A stretch of 64,000 nucleotides of DNA from Mycolicibacterium celeriflavum (GCF_010731795.1 NZ_AP022591.1:1736001-1800000); one strand, 5' to 3'; positions 1 through 7,923 are shown, counted from the first letter of the stretch. Notes: generated from the letters alone by a model not told the origin. Made by a program: numbers and translations.

Positions 1-198
1 CATGAACAGCGCCATCAGCCCGCCGATGAAGAAGAAGATGAAGCAGGCGACGCAGTACATGATGCCGATCATCTTGTGATCGGTGGTGGTGATGAGCTTG
101 TAGACCAGGTTGCCCTTGGGACCGAGTCGCTCCGGGAACGGACGCCGTGCCTCGAGTTCTCCGATTGGGGGCGCTTCGGCTACCAACAGGTCCTCCAT
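1..198 (-). CDS. ctaD: Cytochrome c oxidase subunit I, N-terminal part (cut by window edge)
   Basis: The reverse strand encodes the first 66 residues of the catalytic haem-copper subunit of the aa3-type terminal oxidase, an inner-membrane proton pump of the respiratory chain. After a short soluble N-terminus ([20 protein letters not shown]) comes the typical [14 protein letters not shown] segment and the start of the first transmembrane helix ([15 protein letters not shown]). The gene runs off the left end of the window. The ATG at 198 adds a few residues before the GELEA block, so a start a few codons further in (TTG or GTG) is possible. ctaD next to fecB, transcribed divergently, is the order I know from M. 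tuberculosis. Confidence 0.93.
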   Translation of the reverse strand, partial: MEDLLVAEAPPIGELEARRPFPERLGPKGNLVYKLITTTDHKMIGIMYCVACFIFFFIGGLMALFM

Positions 199-377
199 AC
201 ATCCAGGTCGGGACATCCCCGCGGTTTTCTCGATGAATCCTAGCTGCCGTCTCACGGGCAGGGCGGGGGCGGTCCTACATAGTGTCGTATTCGAGCCTCC
301 ACGTCGCCTCACCGCCCCGGAACTGGCCGGATGTTACCGTCGGCGACGTGCTGATCAGCGGACCGCGAAGGGGTCTT

Positions 378-1463
378 GTGGCGGGGCGGACGCTCAGTCT
401 GGCGGCGATCGCCACGGCAATCGGCGTGACTGTGGTCAGCGGTTGCGGCTCCCCCGGCGGGGACGCCCCCGGCACCGCCGCACCGCAGTCGATCGTGACC
501 AGTACGACGAAAATCGCCGGCGCCGGGGTGCTGGGCAACGAGCGCAGGCCGGACGAGTCCTGCGCACCCGAGCCCACGCCGGTGGATCCGGGGCCGCCGG
601 ACCGGATGGTGCGTCATGCGGCGGGCGAGACCCGCGTTCCCGCCGACCCGCAGCGCATCGTTGTCCTCTCCGGTGACCAGCTCGATGCGCTGTGCGCCCT
701 GGGGTTGCAGTCGCGTGTGGTGGCGGCCGCGTTGCCCGACGGGTCGGACAGCCAGCCGTCGTACCTCGGTCAGGTCATTCACGACGTACCCGGCGCCGGC
801 ACCCGCAGCGCCCCCGACATGGACGCAATCCGGGCCGCGGCGCCCGAGCTGATCCTCGGTTCGCAGGCGCTGACGCCCGAAGCGTTCGGCGCGCTGTCGG
901 AGATCGCGCCCACGGTGTTCACCGGGCCGCCCGGGCCGGCGTGGCAGGACAATCTGCGCACGGTGGGCGCGGCGACCGGACGCCAGGACGCCGCCAACGG
1001 TCTGGTCGAGGAGTTTCACCGAGCCGCCGACAGGACCGGCGCCGACAACGACGCCACCCATTTTCAGGCGTCGGTCGTGCAGTTCACCGACACCACGATG
1101 CGGGTGTACGGCGTCGACACGTTCCCGGGCAGCGTGCTTTCCGACGTCGGCGTCGATCGCCCTGCGACGCAACGCTTCACCGACAGGCCCTACGTCGAGG
1201 TGGGGATCAGCGACAAGGACCTGGCCGACAATCCCGACCTGTCCATCGCCGACGGTGACATCGTCTACCTGTCGTTCGAGTCGGACGCGGCCCGGGAGCA
1301 CGCGCCGGAGGTGCTGGAGAGCGACGCGTGGAAAAGGCTCAGCGCCATGCGCGACGGGCGGGTCTTCGCGGTCAACAACGAGGTGTGGCAGACCGGAAAG
1401 GGCATTGTCGCCGCCCGGGGGATCCTCGCCGACCTGCGCTGGCTCAACGCCCCGATCAACTAG
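378..1463 (+). CDS. fecB: Iron-siderophore (ferric dicitrate type) ABC transporter substrate-binding lipoprotein FecB
   Basis: Predicted 361-residue exported lipoprotein that binds ferric-siderophore complexes outside the membrane (periplasmic-binding-protein class III). A hydrophobic signal segment ends in a lipobox with the acylated Cys (VVSGC). The body has the FecB-like core: RIVVLSGDQLDALCALGLQ, YLGQVIHDVPGAGTRSAPD, and a C-terminal FAVNNEVWQTGKGIVAARG. I chose the GTG at 378 because GAAGGGG lies about six bases upstream and it gives a normal signal peptide; the frame stays open back to 282. Length and ending (LRW.NAPIN) match mycobacterial FecB closely. It is divergent from ctaD with an intergenic promoter region; no transporter permease or ATPase is adjacent, as is usual for this gene. 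Confidence 0.9.
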   Translation: MAGRTLSLAAIATAIGVTVVSGCGSPGGDAPGTAAPQSIVTSTTKIAGAGVLGNERRPDESCAPEPTPVDPGPPDRMVRHAAGETRVPADPQRIVVLSGDQLDALCALGLQSRVVAAALPDGSDSQPSYLGQVIHDVPGAGTRSAPDMDAIRAAAPELILGSQALTPEAFGALSEIAPTVFTGPPGPAWQDNLRTVGAATGRQDAANGLVEEFHRAADRTGADNDATHFQASVVQFTDTTMRVYGVDTFPGSVLSDVGVDRPATQRFTDRPYVEVGISDKDLADNPDLSIADGDIVYLSFESDAAREHAPEVLESDAWKRLSAMRDGRVFAVNNEVWQTGKGIVAARGILADLRWLNAPIN

Positions 1464-1473
1464 CGTTCGTGTC

Positions 1474-1749
1474 GTGTTCCACGTCCTGAAGTCGACCTAT
1501 CTGCAGCCGCCCGAGGTCGTCAACCAGACCAGGCCAGCCCACCTCGAATGGCTCAAGAACGAGGTCAGCGCGGGCCGAATCGTGCTGGCCGGCCGCCAGG
1601 AGGACGAGTCCGGCGCTGTGCTGATCACGGGCGACATCGATGCCGACGCGGCCCAGGACATCATCGACCGCGACCCGTACACGCTGGCCGATGTCGCCAG
1701 CTACGAACGACTGTCGTTCAACGGCGCGTTCCGCGCGCCGGGACTGTAG
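1474..1749 (+). CDS. YciI-like protein
   Basis: A 91-residue protein of the YciI/muconolactone-isomerase-like alpha-beta barrel type, of unknown biochemical role. Visible signs are the short length, the early segment FHVLKSTYLQPPEVVNQTRPAHLEWL with a conserved His in HLEWL, the middle GRIVLAGRQEDESGAVLI and the end segment DPYTLADVASYE, which parallels the DPY/DPF..AGL pattern of YciI proteins. The GTG at 1474 is preferred because the frame upstream of it overlaps fecB; there is no strong ribosome-binding site. It begins 10 bases after fecB and is probably cotranscribed with it. Confidence 0.7.
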   Translation: MFHVLKSTYLQPPEVVNQTRPAHLEWLKNEVSAGRIVLAGRQEDESGAVLITGDIDADAAQDIIDRDPYTLADVASYERLSFNGAFRAPGL

Positions 1750-1868
1750 GGCGGATCTCACAGCTCGACCCGGAATGAACGCGGTGCGCTGAACCGTTGT
1801 CGTAGCGGGTCCGTCGCACCGATTAGCGGCGGTTTCTCGATAGTCACTCGAAGCAAAGAAGGCCGTTT

Positions 1869-2915
1869 ATGAGCACCGTTACCGCATATGCCGCACCATC
1901 GCCGACCGAACCGCTCACCAAAAACACGATCACCCGCCGCGAGGTGGGGCCGCACGACGTGGCGTTCGACATCCATTTCTCGGGCATCTGTCACTCCGAC
2001 ATCCACACCGTTCGCGACGAGTGGGGCCGGGCGACCTATCCGCTGGTGCCCGGGCATGAGATCGCGGGCGTCGTCACCCAGGTCGGTGCCGAGGTAACCA
2101 AGTTCAGAGTGGGCGACCGCGTCGGCGTCGGCTGTTTCGTCGACTCCTGCCGCGAATGCGCGCAGTGCCGCGCCGGCGAGGAACAGTACTGCGCGAAGGG
2201 CATGATCGGCACCTACAACGCTGTCGGTCGCGACGGTGAGCCGACGCAGGGCGGTTACAGCGGCGCGATCGTGGTGGACGAGAACTATGTGCTACGCATC
2301 CCCGACGGCCTGCGGCTGGACGCTGCCGCGCCGCTGCTGTGCGCGGGCATCACGCTGTATTCGCCTCTGCGACATTGGAATGCGGGTCCAGGCACCCGGG
2401 TGGCGATCGTCGGGCTCGGCGGGCTGGGACATATGGGCGTCAAGCTTGCGCACGCGATGGGCGCGCACGTGACGGTGCTGAGCCAGTCGCTGAAGAAGAT
2501 GGAGGACGGGCTGCGTCTCGGCGCCGACGAGTACTACGCCACCTCCGATCCCGAGACCTTCACCAAACTCCGCGGATCGTTCGACCTGATCCTGAACACG
2601 GTGTCGGCCAACCTCGATCTGGCCGGCTATCTCGGATTGCTCAAACTCGACGGCACGTTGGTGGAATTAGGGATGCCGGAGAACCCGATGTCGGTACCCG
2701 CCGGCGCGCTGATCTTCGGTCGACGCCGCATCGCCGGTTCGTTGATCGGTGGTATCGCCGAAACGCAGGAGATGCTCGATTTCTGCGCCCAGCACGGGGT
2801 GCTGCCGGAAATCGAGGTCATCAAGCCGGACTACATCAACGAGGCGTACGAGCGGGTATTGGCCAGCGATGTGCGGTACCGCTTCGTGATCGACACCGAG
2901 TCACTGCGGGCTTGA
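1869..2915 (+). CDS. adhC: NAD(P)-dependent zinc alcohol dehydrogenase (CAD/AdhC type)
   Basis: 348-residue cytosolic medium-chain dehydrogenase that reduces aldehydes to alcohols or the reverse. Residues about 40-70 hold the catalytic-zinc region ([15 protein letters not shown], then PGHEIAG); residues about 95-115 hold the structural-zinc cysteines ([15 protein letters not shown]); the Rossmann motif is [13 protein letters not shown] near residue 185. Family length is normal. The ATG at 1869 follows an AAGAAGG ribosome-binding site. The closest named family is mycobacterial AdhC, a cinnamyl-alcohol-dehydrogenase-like NADP enzyme; NADP versus NAD preference cannot be settled by eye. It stands alone downstream of fecB and the YciI-like gene. 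Confidence 0.9.
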   Translation: MSTVTAYAAPSPTEPLTKNTITRREVGPHDVAFDIHFSGICHSDIHTVRDEWGRATYPLVPGHEIAGVVTQVGAEVTKFRVGDRVGVGCFVDSCRECAQCRAGEEQYCAKGMIGTYNAVGRDGEPTQGGYSGAIVVDENYVLRIPDGLRLDAAAPLLCAGITLYSPLRHWNAGPGTRVAIVGLGGLGHMGVKLAHAMGAHVTVLSQSLKKMEDGLRLGADEYYATSDPETFTKLRGSFDLILNTVSANLDLAGYLGLLKLDGTLVELGMPENPMSVPAGALIFGRRRIAGSLIGGIAETQEMLDFCAQHGVLPEIEVIKPDYINEAYERVLASDVRYRFVIDTESLRA

Positions 2916-2963
2916 TTCGCCCAGCCCTGCGGGCTTTTCGCTGAAACTGCCGGCTTGATTCAC

Positions 2964-3019
2964 CGAAACTGCAGCGAGATCGCGATTTCCGCGAAAGTTG
3001 TGATCTCTCTGCAGTTTCG
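2964..3019. terminator. Long imperfect hairpin between convergent genes
   Basis: Two 11-base arms (CGAAACTGCAG at 2964-2974 and its exact reverse complement at 3009-3019) continue inward with further pairing (GAGATC against GATCTC). It lies between the end of adhC (+) and the end of the secreted protein gene (-), so it could terminate transcription from both sides. There is no T-run, which is normal for mycobacterial terminators. Confidence 0.6.
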
Positions 3020-3034
3020 ACCGGCAGTCGCGCG

Positions 3035-3478
3035 TCAGAACCCGCGGATTTCTGCCGCGTTGATGAAGAAGCCGTGGCCCGTGCTGTCGTAGGTGATGCG
3101 TGTGCGTAGATCCTCCGGCTGGACAGTCCAGCCGTTGACCTGATACGTCTGCCCGTCCACCGACACAGGTGGGGCCGCTGGGTCGGCGATAAGGCCTCTA
3201 TCCCAGTAGAACTCGCCGGTCCCCCGCACGACGGCGAGGTTCAGCCGCTCGTTCCACTTGGACGTCTCGTAAGGCGCCATACCCCACGGCTGGCCGTTCG
3301 TCAGCGCGCATACCGTCACCGGTCCGCCGCCGAACGTCACTTCATCCGCGCTCAGCAGGCACCGCACCGCGCCGGAGTCGAGTAGCACCTGCTGCCCGGC
3401 ATCAGCTGCCGCCGGGGGTGCGAAGATCACCGCACCCAAGATGGACGCACCTAAAGCCGTCAATGCCCGCCGGATCAT
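3035..3478 (-). CDS. Secreted conserved mycobacterial protein
   Basis: 147-residue exported protein of unknown function. Residues 1-26 are a signal peptide (MIRRALTALGASILGAVIFAPPAAADA) ending in an AxA cleavage site. The mature part is a compact beta-rich domain with one likely disulfide pair (VRCLL and TVCALT). The ATG at 3478 is chosen because it has GGAGA upstream and starts the signal peptide directly; the frame is open 60 bases further. It occupies the place of Rv3046c between adhC and nrdF2 in M. tuberculosis. Homologues carry no assigned function that I know. Confidence 0.75.
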   Translation of the reverse strand: MIRRALTALGASILGAVIFAPPAAADAGQQVLLDSGAVRCLLSADEVTFGGGPVTVCALTNGQPWGMAPYETSKWNERLNLAVVRGTGEFYWDRGLIADPAAPPVSVDGQTYQVNGWTVQPEDLRTRITYDSTGHGFFINAAEIRGF

Positions 3479-3591
3479 GCCTGTCTCCACGTCACCCGCC
3501 TCACCTTCAGCCGGAAATGCTCTCACGGTGGTGATCATGACAGGCCGGTTTCCCGCGATCTGAAGCTCTCAGTGTCTGCCAACCGCAGCGC

Positions 3592-3840
3592 TTACCCGCC
3601 GGCGGCACGGTGCGCGGCCCGTTCCTGTGCCCGCTCGTCCGCAGCTTCCTGCTCCTCTGCCTTCACAACAATCGCGTCAGGACCAGGAACCACCGTCGCC
3701 AGATGGCCGGTGGCCACCCAGCGCACGACGTACGGCGGCGAGCCGTCGGCCGAGTGCACCTCCGTAATAAGCCCCCGCTGTTCCGAACGCTCTGTTGTCC
3801 TGCCCTTGATCACCAACCAATCGCCTACGTTTGCCTTCAT
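3592..3840 (-). CDS. DUF1918 domain protein
   Basis: 82-residue small cytosolic protein. The first half (MKANVGDWLVIKGRTTE) and WVATGHLATVVPGPDA are the standard DUF1918 signature, an SH3-like beta-barrel common in actinobacteria and of unknown function. The C-terminus is a charged Glu/Arg/Ala helix (KAEEQEAADERAQERAAHRAA). The start at 3840 has an AGAGGAG ribosome-binding site; the frame is open further upstream but that extension lacks family similarity. It is likely the counterpart of the small gene beside nrdF2 in other mycobacteria. Confidence 0.85.
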   Translation of the reverse strand: MKANVGDWLVIKGRTTERSEQRGLITEVHSADGSPPYVVRWVATGHLATVVPGPDAIVVKAEEQEAADERAQERAAHRAAGG

Positions 3841-4102
3841 CACCAACTCCTCTTGCGCTCCAGTTCCATTTTGCGCGCCTCCGAGGCATAGACAATCTCG
3901 CCTTGTCATCTCGGGACACGGTGCGGGAGCCGTCACATGGCAACTATGCGCGGCGCAACAGCGGGTTCAGAAGTCCCCGACGCCGATGACACCGCCGGTT
4001 CAGTGTCGCGAATGTCCAACCGGCTCGCGTCGGCCGGCGACGCGGCGGGTGCCGCGATGGCGACTGACACTCGTCCTTTGACTGAGGTCTCCTGGCGCGT
4101 CG

Positions 4103-4339
4103 TCAGCCGACGCTGCCGGGTGTACCGATCGGAACCTGTACACCTACCCAGTTGCACGGCGTCCAGGTCCGCCACGCGACCAGCGCGCATTGCTGCTGAG
4201 GACTGAGTGAGGGCGCACACGGCGGCATCCCTGGCGCCCCACATACGGCAGGGTCAGCCGACGGGGCACCCATACCCACGTAACCGCCGACACTGATCGA
4301 GGCCGCGACGGCCCCGATCATCAGCAATCGTCCCAACAT
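4103..4339 (-). CDS. Small secreted protein, unknown
   Basis: 78-residue product not recognised. It starts with a hydrophobic signal-like stretch (LLMIGAVAASISVGGYVGMGA) followed by a short mature part with four cysteines (AVCGAPGMPPCAP, QQQCALVAW, WTPCNWVG), suggesting two disulfides outside the cell. A weak purine stretch (GCAGGGC) precedes the ATG. It is separated from the DUF1918 gene by 262 bases (3841-4102) in which I see no convincing gene. Confidence 0.5.
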   Translation of the reverse strand: MLGRLLMIGAVAASISVGGYVGMGAPSADPAVCGAPGMPPCAPSLSPQQQCALVAWRTWTPCNWVGVQVPIGTPGSVG

Positions 4340-4749
4340 GTCAAGCCCTGCCTTCTGTCGTTCATGTCAAGGGCTGCTGTACATGTCGCTGGAGCCGCCC
4401 TGAGGGCTGTTGCTGCAATGGCAACGCGGCCACGACTCGAATTCGAATCGTTTGGTGTGCCCCACTTTTGATCTTGAAGGTGAGGCGGTCCGCCCCAGCC
4501 GGGGTCCGCCCACAACACCAAGTCTGCGCGCGAGACCGTGGAATGGAATCAGGTGTTTCCCTACATTTTGGGGCTCGCCCCAGCTAACCCGACAAGACTG
4601 CTGCATCCCTATCCTCGGGTACTAGCGTCCGTCCACGGGGCGGAGTGCTGACCACGCGGGATGCCACCGGTCGCAGCTACATCGTCGGCGACGACAACGA
4701 CAACAACAGCGCCACCGCCACCGCCACAAATAGCGGCGAACGCAGCTAG
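4340..4749. other. Gene-poor junction upstream of the first attachment-like repeat
   Basis: Short open frames exist on both strands here, but none has recognisable motifs. A 34-codon stretch at about 4643-4749, opening with VLTTRDATGRSYIVGDDND and rich in Asn, Asp, Thr and Ala, ends with TAG just before the repeat and may be the tail of a lost element gene. The region is the boundary between the conserved core to the left and the inserted element to the right, and probably the scar of an earlier insertion. Confidence 0.4.
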
Positions 4750-4862
4750 TTCAGCGATGACTTGGAAGCCGTGGCGACGGCGTTGGATGCGGCGCGCTCA
4801 CGGCACAGTGTGGACAAGATGTGGGCACGCCGCCGGCGAAGCACCGGCGAAGCAGGACGTTT
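4750..4862 (+). pseudogene. Tyrosine integrase C-terminal remnant
   Basis: The + strand frame reads FSDDLEAVATALDAARS, then HSVDKMWARRRRSTGEAG, matching the end of the truncated integrase at 8909-9199 and the usual C-terminus of actinobacterial phage integrases (ADLF.DDL..VA.AL..A). An in-frame TAG lies directly upstream, and no catalytic-domain motifs precede it. It is therefore only the last ~37 codons of an otherwise deleted integrase gene, left from an element integrated at this site. Confidence 0.7.
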
Positions 4863-4946
4863 AGAAGTTCCAGTCCTCGTCTTCGGTGACGACGGCCTCG
4901 CCGATCACATACGAAGAACCCGAACCGGAGAAGAAGTCGTGGTTCT
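4861..4946 (-). pseudogene. Displaced duplicate of the nrdF2 3' end
   Basis: Reading leftwards this encodes [18 protein letters not shown].. and ends DEDWNF-stop. That matches 25 of the last 27 residues of the intact NrdF2 encoded at 9137-10111 (K to E and D to N changes). There is no start and no upstream nrdF2 sequence. This is what remains when an element integrates into the 3' end of a gene and brings a replacement tail: one copy completes the gene, the other is left at the far junction. Confidence 0.88.
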
Positions 4947-5068
4947 AAGCAGCTACCTCGTCAGGGGATTAGGAGGGCAGCGACCTGCCAAAACACATCA
5001 CAGTTGTTCGCGGCAGTTATCTGTAACTGTGGGCAAAGTGTGGGTGCGCCGTGGGCACTCCGAACTGA

Positions 5069-5782
5069 CTACGGTTCCCGTACAACTTCGTTCGGCGAGA
5101 ATGCACATATGTGGGTTTCACCGGCGAAGAACACGCCGATGGTGAGCCCGTCGCCTTGGTCGTCGACATACTCATGGAAGGTGCCGACCTTGCCGTCATA
5201 CTCGTCGCCTGCTGCCCTCACTCTCAGTTTCTCGCCGACGACAAATGTGCTCGCTCCATTCGCATCAGCGGGCACCGCTCGCTGCGACGCCGTTTTCGGA
5301 GCCGACAGCGCCTTCGTTGGGTTCGGCGTCATCAGAGCCTTCTTCGGCGGCGGTGTCGACGCTTTGGACTGTGATTCATTGCGTCGGAAGAGGTAAATGC
5401 CTACGACTTCACCCGTCACCACCACATGTTGGCCGGATGCGAGGAACTTGTCTCGACTGTTCTGTCCAGTCTGGATGTAGACCCAGTCAGCGTGTTCCAG
5501 TCGCCACCCGGCCTCCTCGATCTGTCCAAGCAGGTCCGTGCGCGTAAGTTGCCGGCGGATTTTCCCCGCGGTAGCGGAGTTGAATGCGGCGTTCGTGAAG
5601 CCAGTCACTGAGGAGTGCGGAATTTCAACCTGGAAGAACTCGTCACCGCGCTTGAATGCGGTGGTAGCTAGGCCTTGTGGCGACGCCCAGAAAGCTTGCT
5701 CGGCCCTTTTGGCGGCCGCGGCTGCCTTGCGAGCCGCGTCGGCCGCGCGCTCCTCTTCCGTCTTCTCTTTGAAGAAAGCCAT
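5069..5782 (-). CDS. Actinophage/prophage-type protein with SH3-like C-terminal domain
   Basis: 237-residue cytosolic protein. Residues 1-30 form a charged helix (EKTEEERAADAARKAAAAAK); residues about 32-130 are a domain I recognise from mycobacteriophage and prophage hypotheticals (ASPQGLATTAFKRGDEFFQ, GWRLEHADWVYIQTGQ, NSRDKFLASGQ, VVGIYLFRR). A Ser/Thr/Pro/Lys linker follows, then residues about 180-237 form a KOW/SH3-like barrel (EKLRVRAAGDEYDGKVGTFH). No enzymatic motif is visible and the function is unknown. It lies 16 bases downstream of the zinc-ribbon protein gene on the same strand, so the two are probably cotranscribed. Its presence is one of the reasons for calling this region an inserted element. 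Confidence 0.75.
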   Translation of the reverse strand: MAFFKEKTEEERAADAARKAAAAAKRAEQAFWASPQGLATTAFKRGDEFFQVEIPHSSVTGFTNAAFNSATAGKIRRQLTRTDLLGQIEEAGWRLEHADWVYIQTGQNSRDKFLASGQHVVVTGEVVGIYLFRRNESQSKASTPPPKKALMTPNPTKALSAPKTASQRAVPADANGASTFVVGEKLRVRAAGDEYDGKVGTFHEYVDDQGDGLTIGVFFAGETHICAFSPNEVVREP

Positions 5783-5798
5783 TGTCAGGACCCCTCGG

Positions 5799-6683
5799 TC
5801 ATGCCGGTGGCGCAGTCATTGTTTCTCCGCATTTCCCACACGTAAACCGCTGCGCCGTCGCGCGAATCGCTTGCTCCGCGTCGCATATGGAGCACCGCAC
5901 AAATCGCTTTTGCACAGTCGGCGCTGGCGCCGCCTCTCGTTTGCCGCGAGGTAGTTTCACCGTCGCCCCACAGTTGTCGCAGGAAGTGAGTGTGACGTTG
6001 AAGGCTTCTTGCTGCACATGGCTGCAGTTGTGGCAGCGGACTTCGCGTTCGGCGGCTTGTGGATCCGGCGGTGGCGGCTTGGGTTCTAGTTTCGGGATGG
6101 CGTCGCCGAAGCGGTATCCGCAATGCTTGCAGACGCGGGCGTCATAGAGCACTCTCTCCGCGCAGTCGGGACATTTCTTTTTCGCGGGCGAGTCCTCTTC
6201 GGCCCAACGACGCACCAACTCTTCATCGTCGCCGCCTAGGTCCGACCCAAATCCTGCGAGTGTGAGCGCACCGGCAGCGGCTGCCACCACTCCCGCACCG
6301 GCGACATATATAGCGATTCCTAGGGGCGCGACGACGCCGGGTTGGGTGATGTCGGCAGCACCGTCTGGACCGACCGGGTAAAGGGTTCGCGTGTTTTCGT
6401 CGCTGCCGGTGTAAATCAGGATTGCCCCGGCGATGGTGCATCCCACTAAGCACCATATCCACTGATACGAGCGTCCTTGGCTCGCACCGACTCCGCTTGC
6501 CGCTATCCCGATAGCGAAGAGGAGAAGGATCCAACCGCCGTGCTGGATGAGGGAGTTGTTCTGCACCATCGAGAACACGCCCGTACGTTCGGTTAGCGGA
6601 AGAAATACGGAGATGGCTAGCGCGGCGGCACCCACGACGACGAGGCCTAACCCGAGAGCATTTCCAGAATGTGTCTTGCTCAC
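5799..6683 (-). CDS. Membrane protein with C-terminal zinc ribbons
   Basis: 294-residue predicted membrane protein. The N-terminal half has about four hydrophobic segments (GLGLVVVGAAALAISVFL; GGWILLLFAIGIAASGVG; YQWIWCLVGCTIAGAILIY; GIAIYVAGAGVVAAAAGALT). The cytoplasmic C-terminal half has three zinc-ribbon-like CxxC pairs: CPDCAERVLYDARVCKHCG, CHNCSH with CDNCG, and CSICD with CGKCG. I start it at GTG 6683 (VSKTHSGNALG), just before the first membrane segment; the open frame reaches 6842, but the extra residues look like an antisense read-through. Similar proteins occur in mycobacterial prophages and islands; function unknown. Confidence 0.65.
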   Translation of the reverse strand: MSKTHSGNALGLGLVVVGAAALAISVFLPLTERTGVFSMVQNNSLIQHGGWILLLFAIGIAASGVGASQGRSYQWIWCLVGCTIAGAILIYTGSDENTRTLYPVGPDGAADITQPGVVAPLGIAIYVAGAGVVAAAAGALTLAGFGSDLGGDDEELVRRWAEEDSPAKKKCPDCAERVLYDARVCKHCGYRFGDAIPKLEPKPPPPDPQAAEREVRCHNCSHVQQEAFNVTLTSCDNCGATVKLPRGKREAAPAPTVQKRFVRCSICDAEQAIRATAQRFTCGKCGETMTAPPA

Positions 6684-6763
6684 GGCTAATACGGTACGGC
6701 CGACCTGCTGGAAAGCGTGGCGGCACTCCCGGATTGTCGGTGCCCGCCGATACGGCCGGCAGC

Positions 6764-6910
6764 ATGAGCAATTCCGCAGGCTGGGCCTCCTCAGCGGGAA
6801 ACACATTTCGGCAAGCAGCACGAGAATCGACCAACCCCGCAACGGTGCTCCTCGCCGAAGGTTTGACCCACCTCACCGAGGCACTTCGCGAGCTCGATCA
6901 GAAGCTCTAA
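6764..6910 (+). CDS. Small element-encoded protein, unknown
   Basis: 48 residues starting MSNSAGWASSAGNTF and ending in an amphipathic helix (LLAEGLTHLTEALRELDQKL), a pattern seen in many short phage-encoded proteins. The ATG at 6764 has only a weak purine stretch (CCGGCAGC) upstream. It ends 56 bases before the ligase gene on the same strand and may be cotranscribed with it. The call rests only on the helix pattern and position. Confidence 0.4.
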   Translation: MSNSAGWASSAGNTFRQAARESTNPATVLLAEGLTHLTEALRELDQKL

Positions 6911-6966
6911 CTCATCGATACACGTCTGCGCTCAATAAACGACGTTGCCTAGACTGGCGGTTCTGT

Positions 6967-7923
6967 ATGACCGCCATGATTAGGCCGATGCTGGCCACCC
7001 TCGGTAAGCCGCCCACCCAGTTCGACAGCTGGGCGCTCGAGGCGAAATACGACGGGCAGCGCGGCATGGCCGTCGTCGATGGCGGCACGGTGAAGCTATG
7101 GAGCCGCAGCGGCGCCGCCTTCACACGAACCTTCGCGGAGATCGCCACGGCACTTTCCACCGGCAACCGCCGCCTGGTTCTCGACGGAGAAATCGTCGCC
7201 CTGGACGAAATTGGCGTCCCGTCGTTCAGCCGTTTACAACGACGCTGGCCCCAGAACCGCCGCCCAACCCCCGACCTACTACGCCAGGTCCCGGTCCGCT
7301 TCTATGTGTTCGACGTCCTTGAACTCGACGGCCGCGACCTCACCCGTAAGCCGTACACGATGCGACGCCGCGAACTCGAGGATCTGGCCGATCACTATGG
7401 GTGCGTCGTTCGAGTGCCTGCGAACTGGACAGAGCCGGACCCGGCATCGGTCCTCGAATCCTCGGCCGAACTCGGACTCGAAGGCATCGTCTGCAAACAC
7501 CTCGACAGCACCTATACGCTCGGAGTGCGATCTAGGGACTGGATTAAGACGTGCCATCGCCACAGGAGTTCCTTCGTGATCGGCGGATGGCTGCCCGGAA
7601 CGGGCGTGAATCGCAACACCTTGGGTGCGGTTCTCGTCGGCGCCTACACGCCCGCGGGCCAGCTGAGATTCTGCGGCGTGGTGTCCGCCGGTCTCACCGA
7701 AGCGGCCCGCCGGCGACTTACAGAAGCGGTAAAGCCGTTGCAACGCAGCGCATGTCCTTTCCGCGATGTGCCCGCAGACTTCGCCCCGTACGCCGTCTGG
7801 GTTCATCCGCAGCTAGTCGGCGACGTCGAGTTCCGCGAATTCCGGGGATCTCTTCGGCACCCTTCATTGAAGGGGCTCAGAGTAGACATGGGAGACCTCG
7901 AGGCGGTTGCCATCCCTACCTAA
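6967..7923 (+). CDS. ATP-dependent DNA ligase (LigC/LigD-ligase type)
   Basis: 318-residue ligase that seals DNA nicks through an enzyme-AMP intermediate. Motif I with the AMP-accepting lysine is EAKYDGQRG (Lys27), motif III is FYVFDVLELDGRDLT, motif IV LEGIVCKH, motif V region RDWIKTCHR; an OB-fold domain follows (SFVIGGWLPGTG, LGAVLVGAYTPAGQLRFCG, HPQLVGDVEFREF, SLRHPSLKGLR). This is the minimal nucleotidyltransferase plus OB architecture of LigC or the ligase module of LigD; motif V is unusual (KTCHR rather than KVK). The ATG at 6967 is used because the frame upstream is shadow. It lies inside the inserted element and differs from the chromosomal LigB at 34538-36085. Confidence 0.88.
   Translation: MTAMIRPMLATLGKPPTQFDSWALEAKYDGQRGMAVVDGGTVKLWSRSGAAFTRTFAEIATALSTGNRRLVLDGEIVALDEIGVPSFSRLQRRWPQNRRPTPDLLRQVPVRFYVFDVLELDGRDLTRKPYTMRRRELEDLADHYGCVVRVPANWTEPDPASVLESSAELGLEGIVCKHLDSTYTLGVRSRDWIKTCHRHRSSFVIGGWLPGTGVNRNTLGAVLVGAYTPAGQLRFCGVVSAGLTEAARRRLTEAVKPLQRSACPFRDVPADFAPYAVWVHPQLVGDVEFREFRGSLRHPSLKGLRVDMGDLEAVAIPT

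Larger units (their letters stand above)
4750..4946. repeat. Left copy of the 197-bp direct repeat (attachment-site-like)
   Basis: This block aligns base for base, without gaps, to 9026-9222 (constant offset 4276); I count about 28 differences, so roughly 86% identity. The left part (4750-4862) encodes an integrase C-terminus on the + strand; the right part (4861-4946) is the last 27 codons and stop of nrdF2 on the - strand. The central stretch, from AAGATGTGGGCACGCC through the nrdF2 stop codon, is nearly identical in both copies, as expected of an attachment core. Confidence 0.85.

Noticed and set aside
199..377. IdeR box for the iron-binding lipoprotein fecB
   Set aside because: I looked for a TTAGG..CCTAA palindrome between ctaD and fecB and found none.
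3940..3990. Third nrdF2-tail copy (AGAAGTCCC) near 3970
   Set aside because: Only nine bases match and the reverse translation does not continue as NrdF.
4420..4460. Possible tRNA T-loop (TTCGAATTCGA on the minus strand)
   Set aside because: No matching acceptor or anticodon stems; only a chance similarity.
4410..4625. 71-residue + frame and opposing - frames in the gene-poor junction
   Set aside because: No ribosome-binding site or recognisable motif; probably scar sequence.
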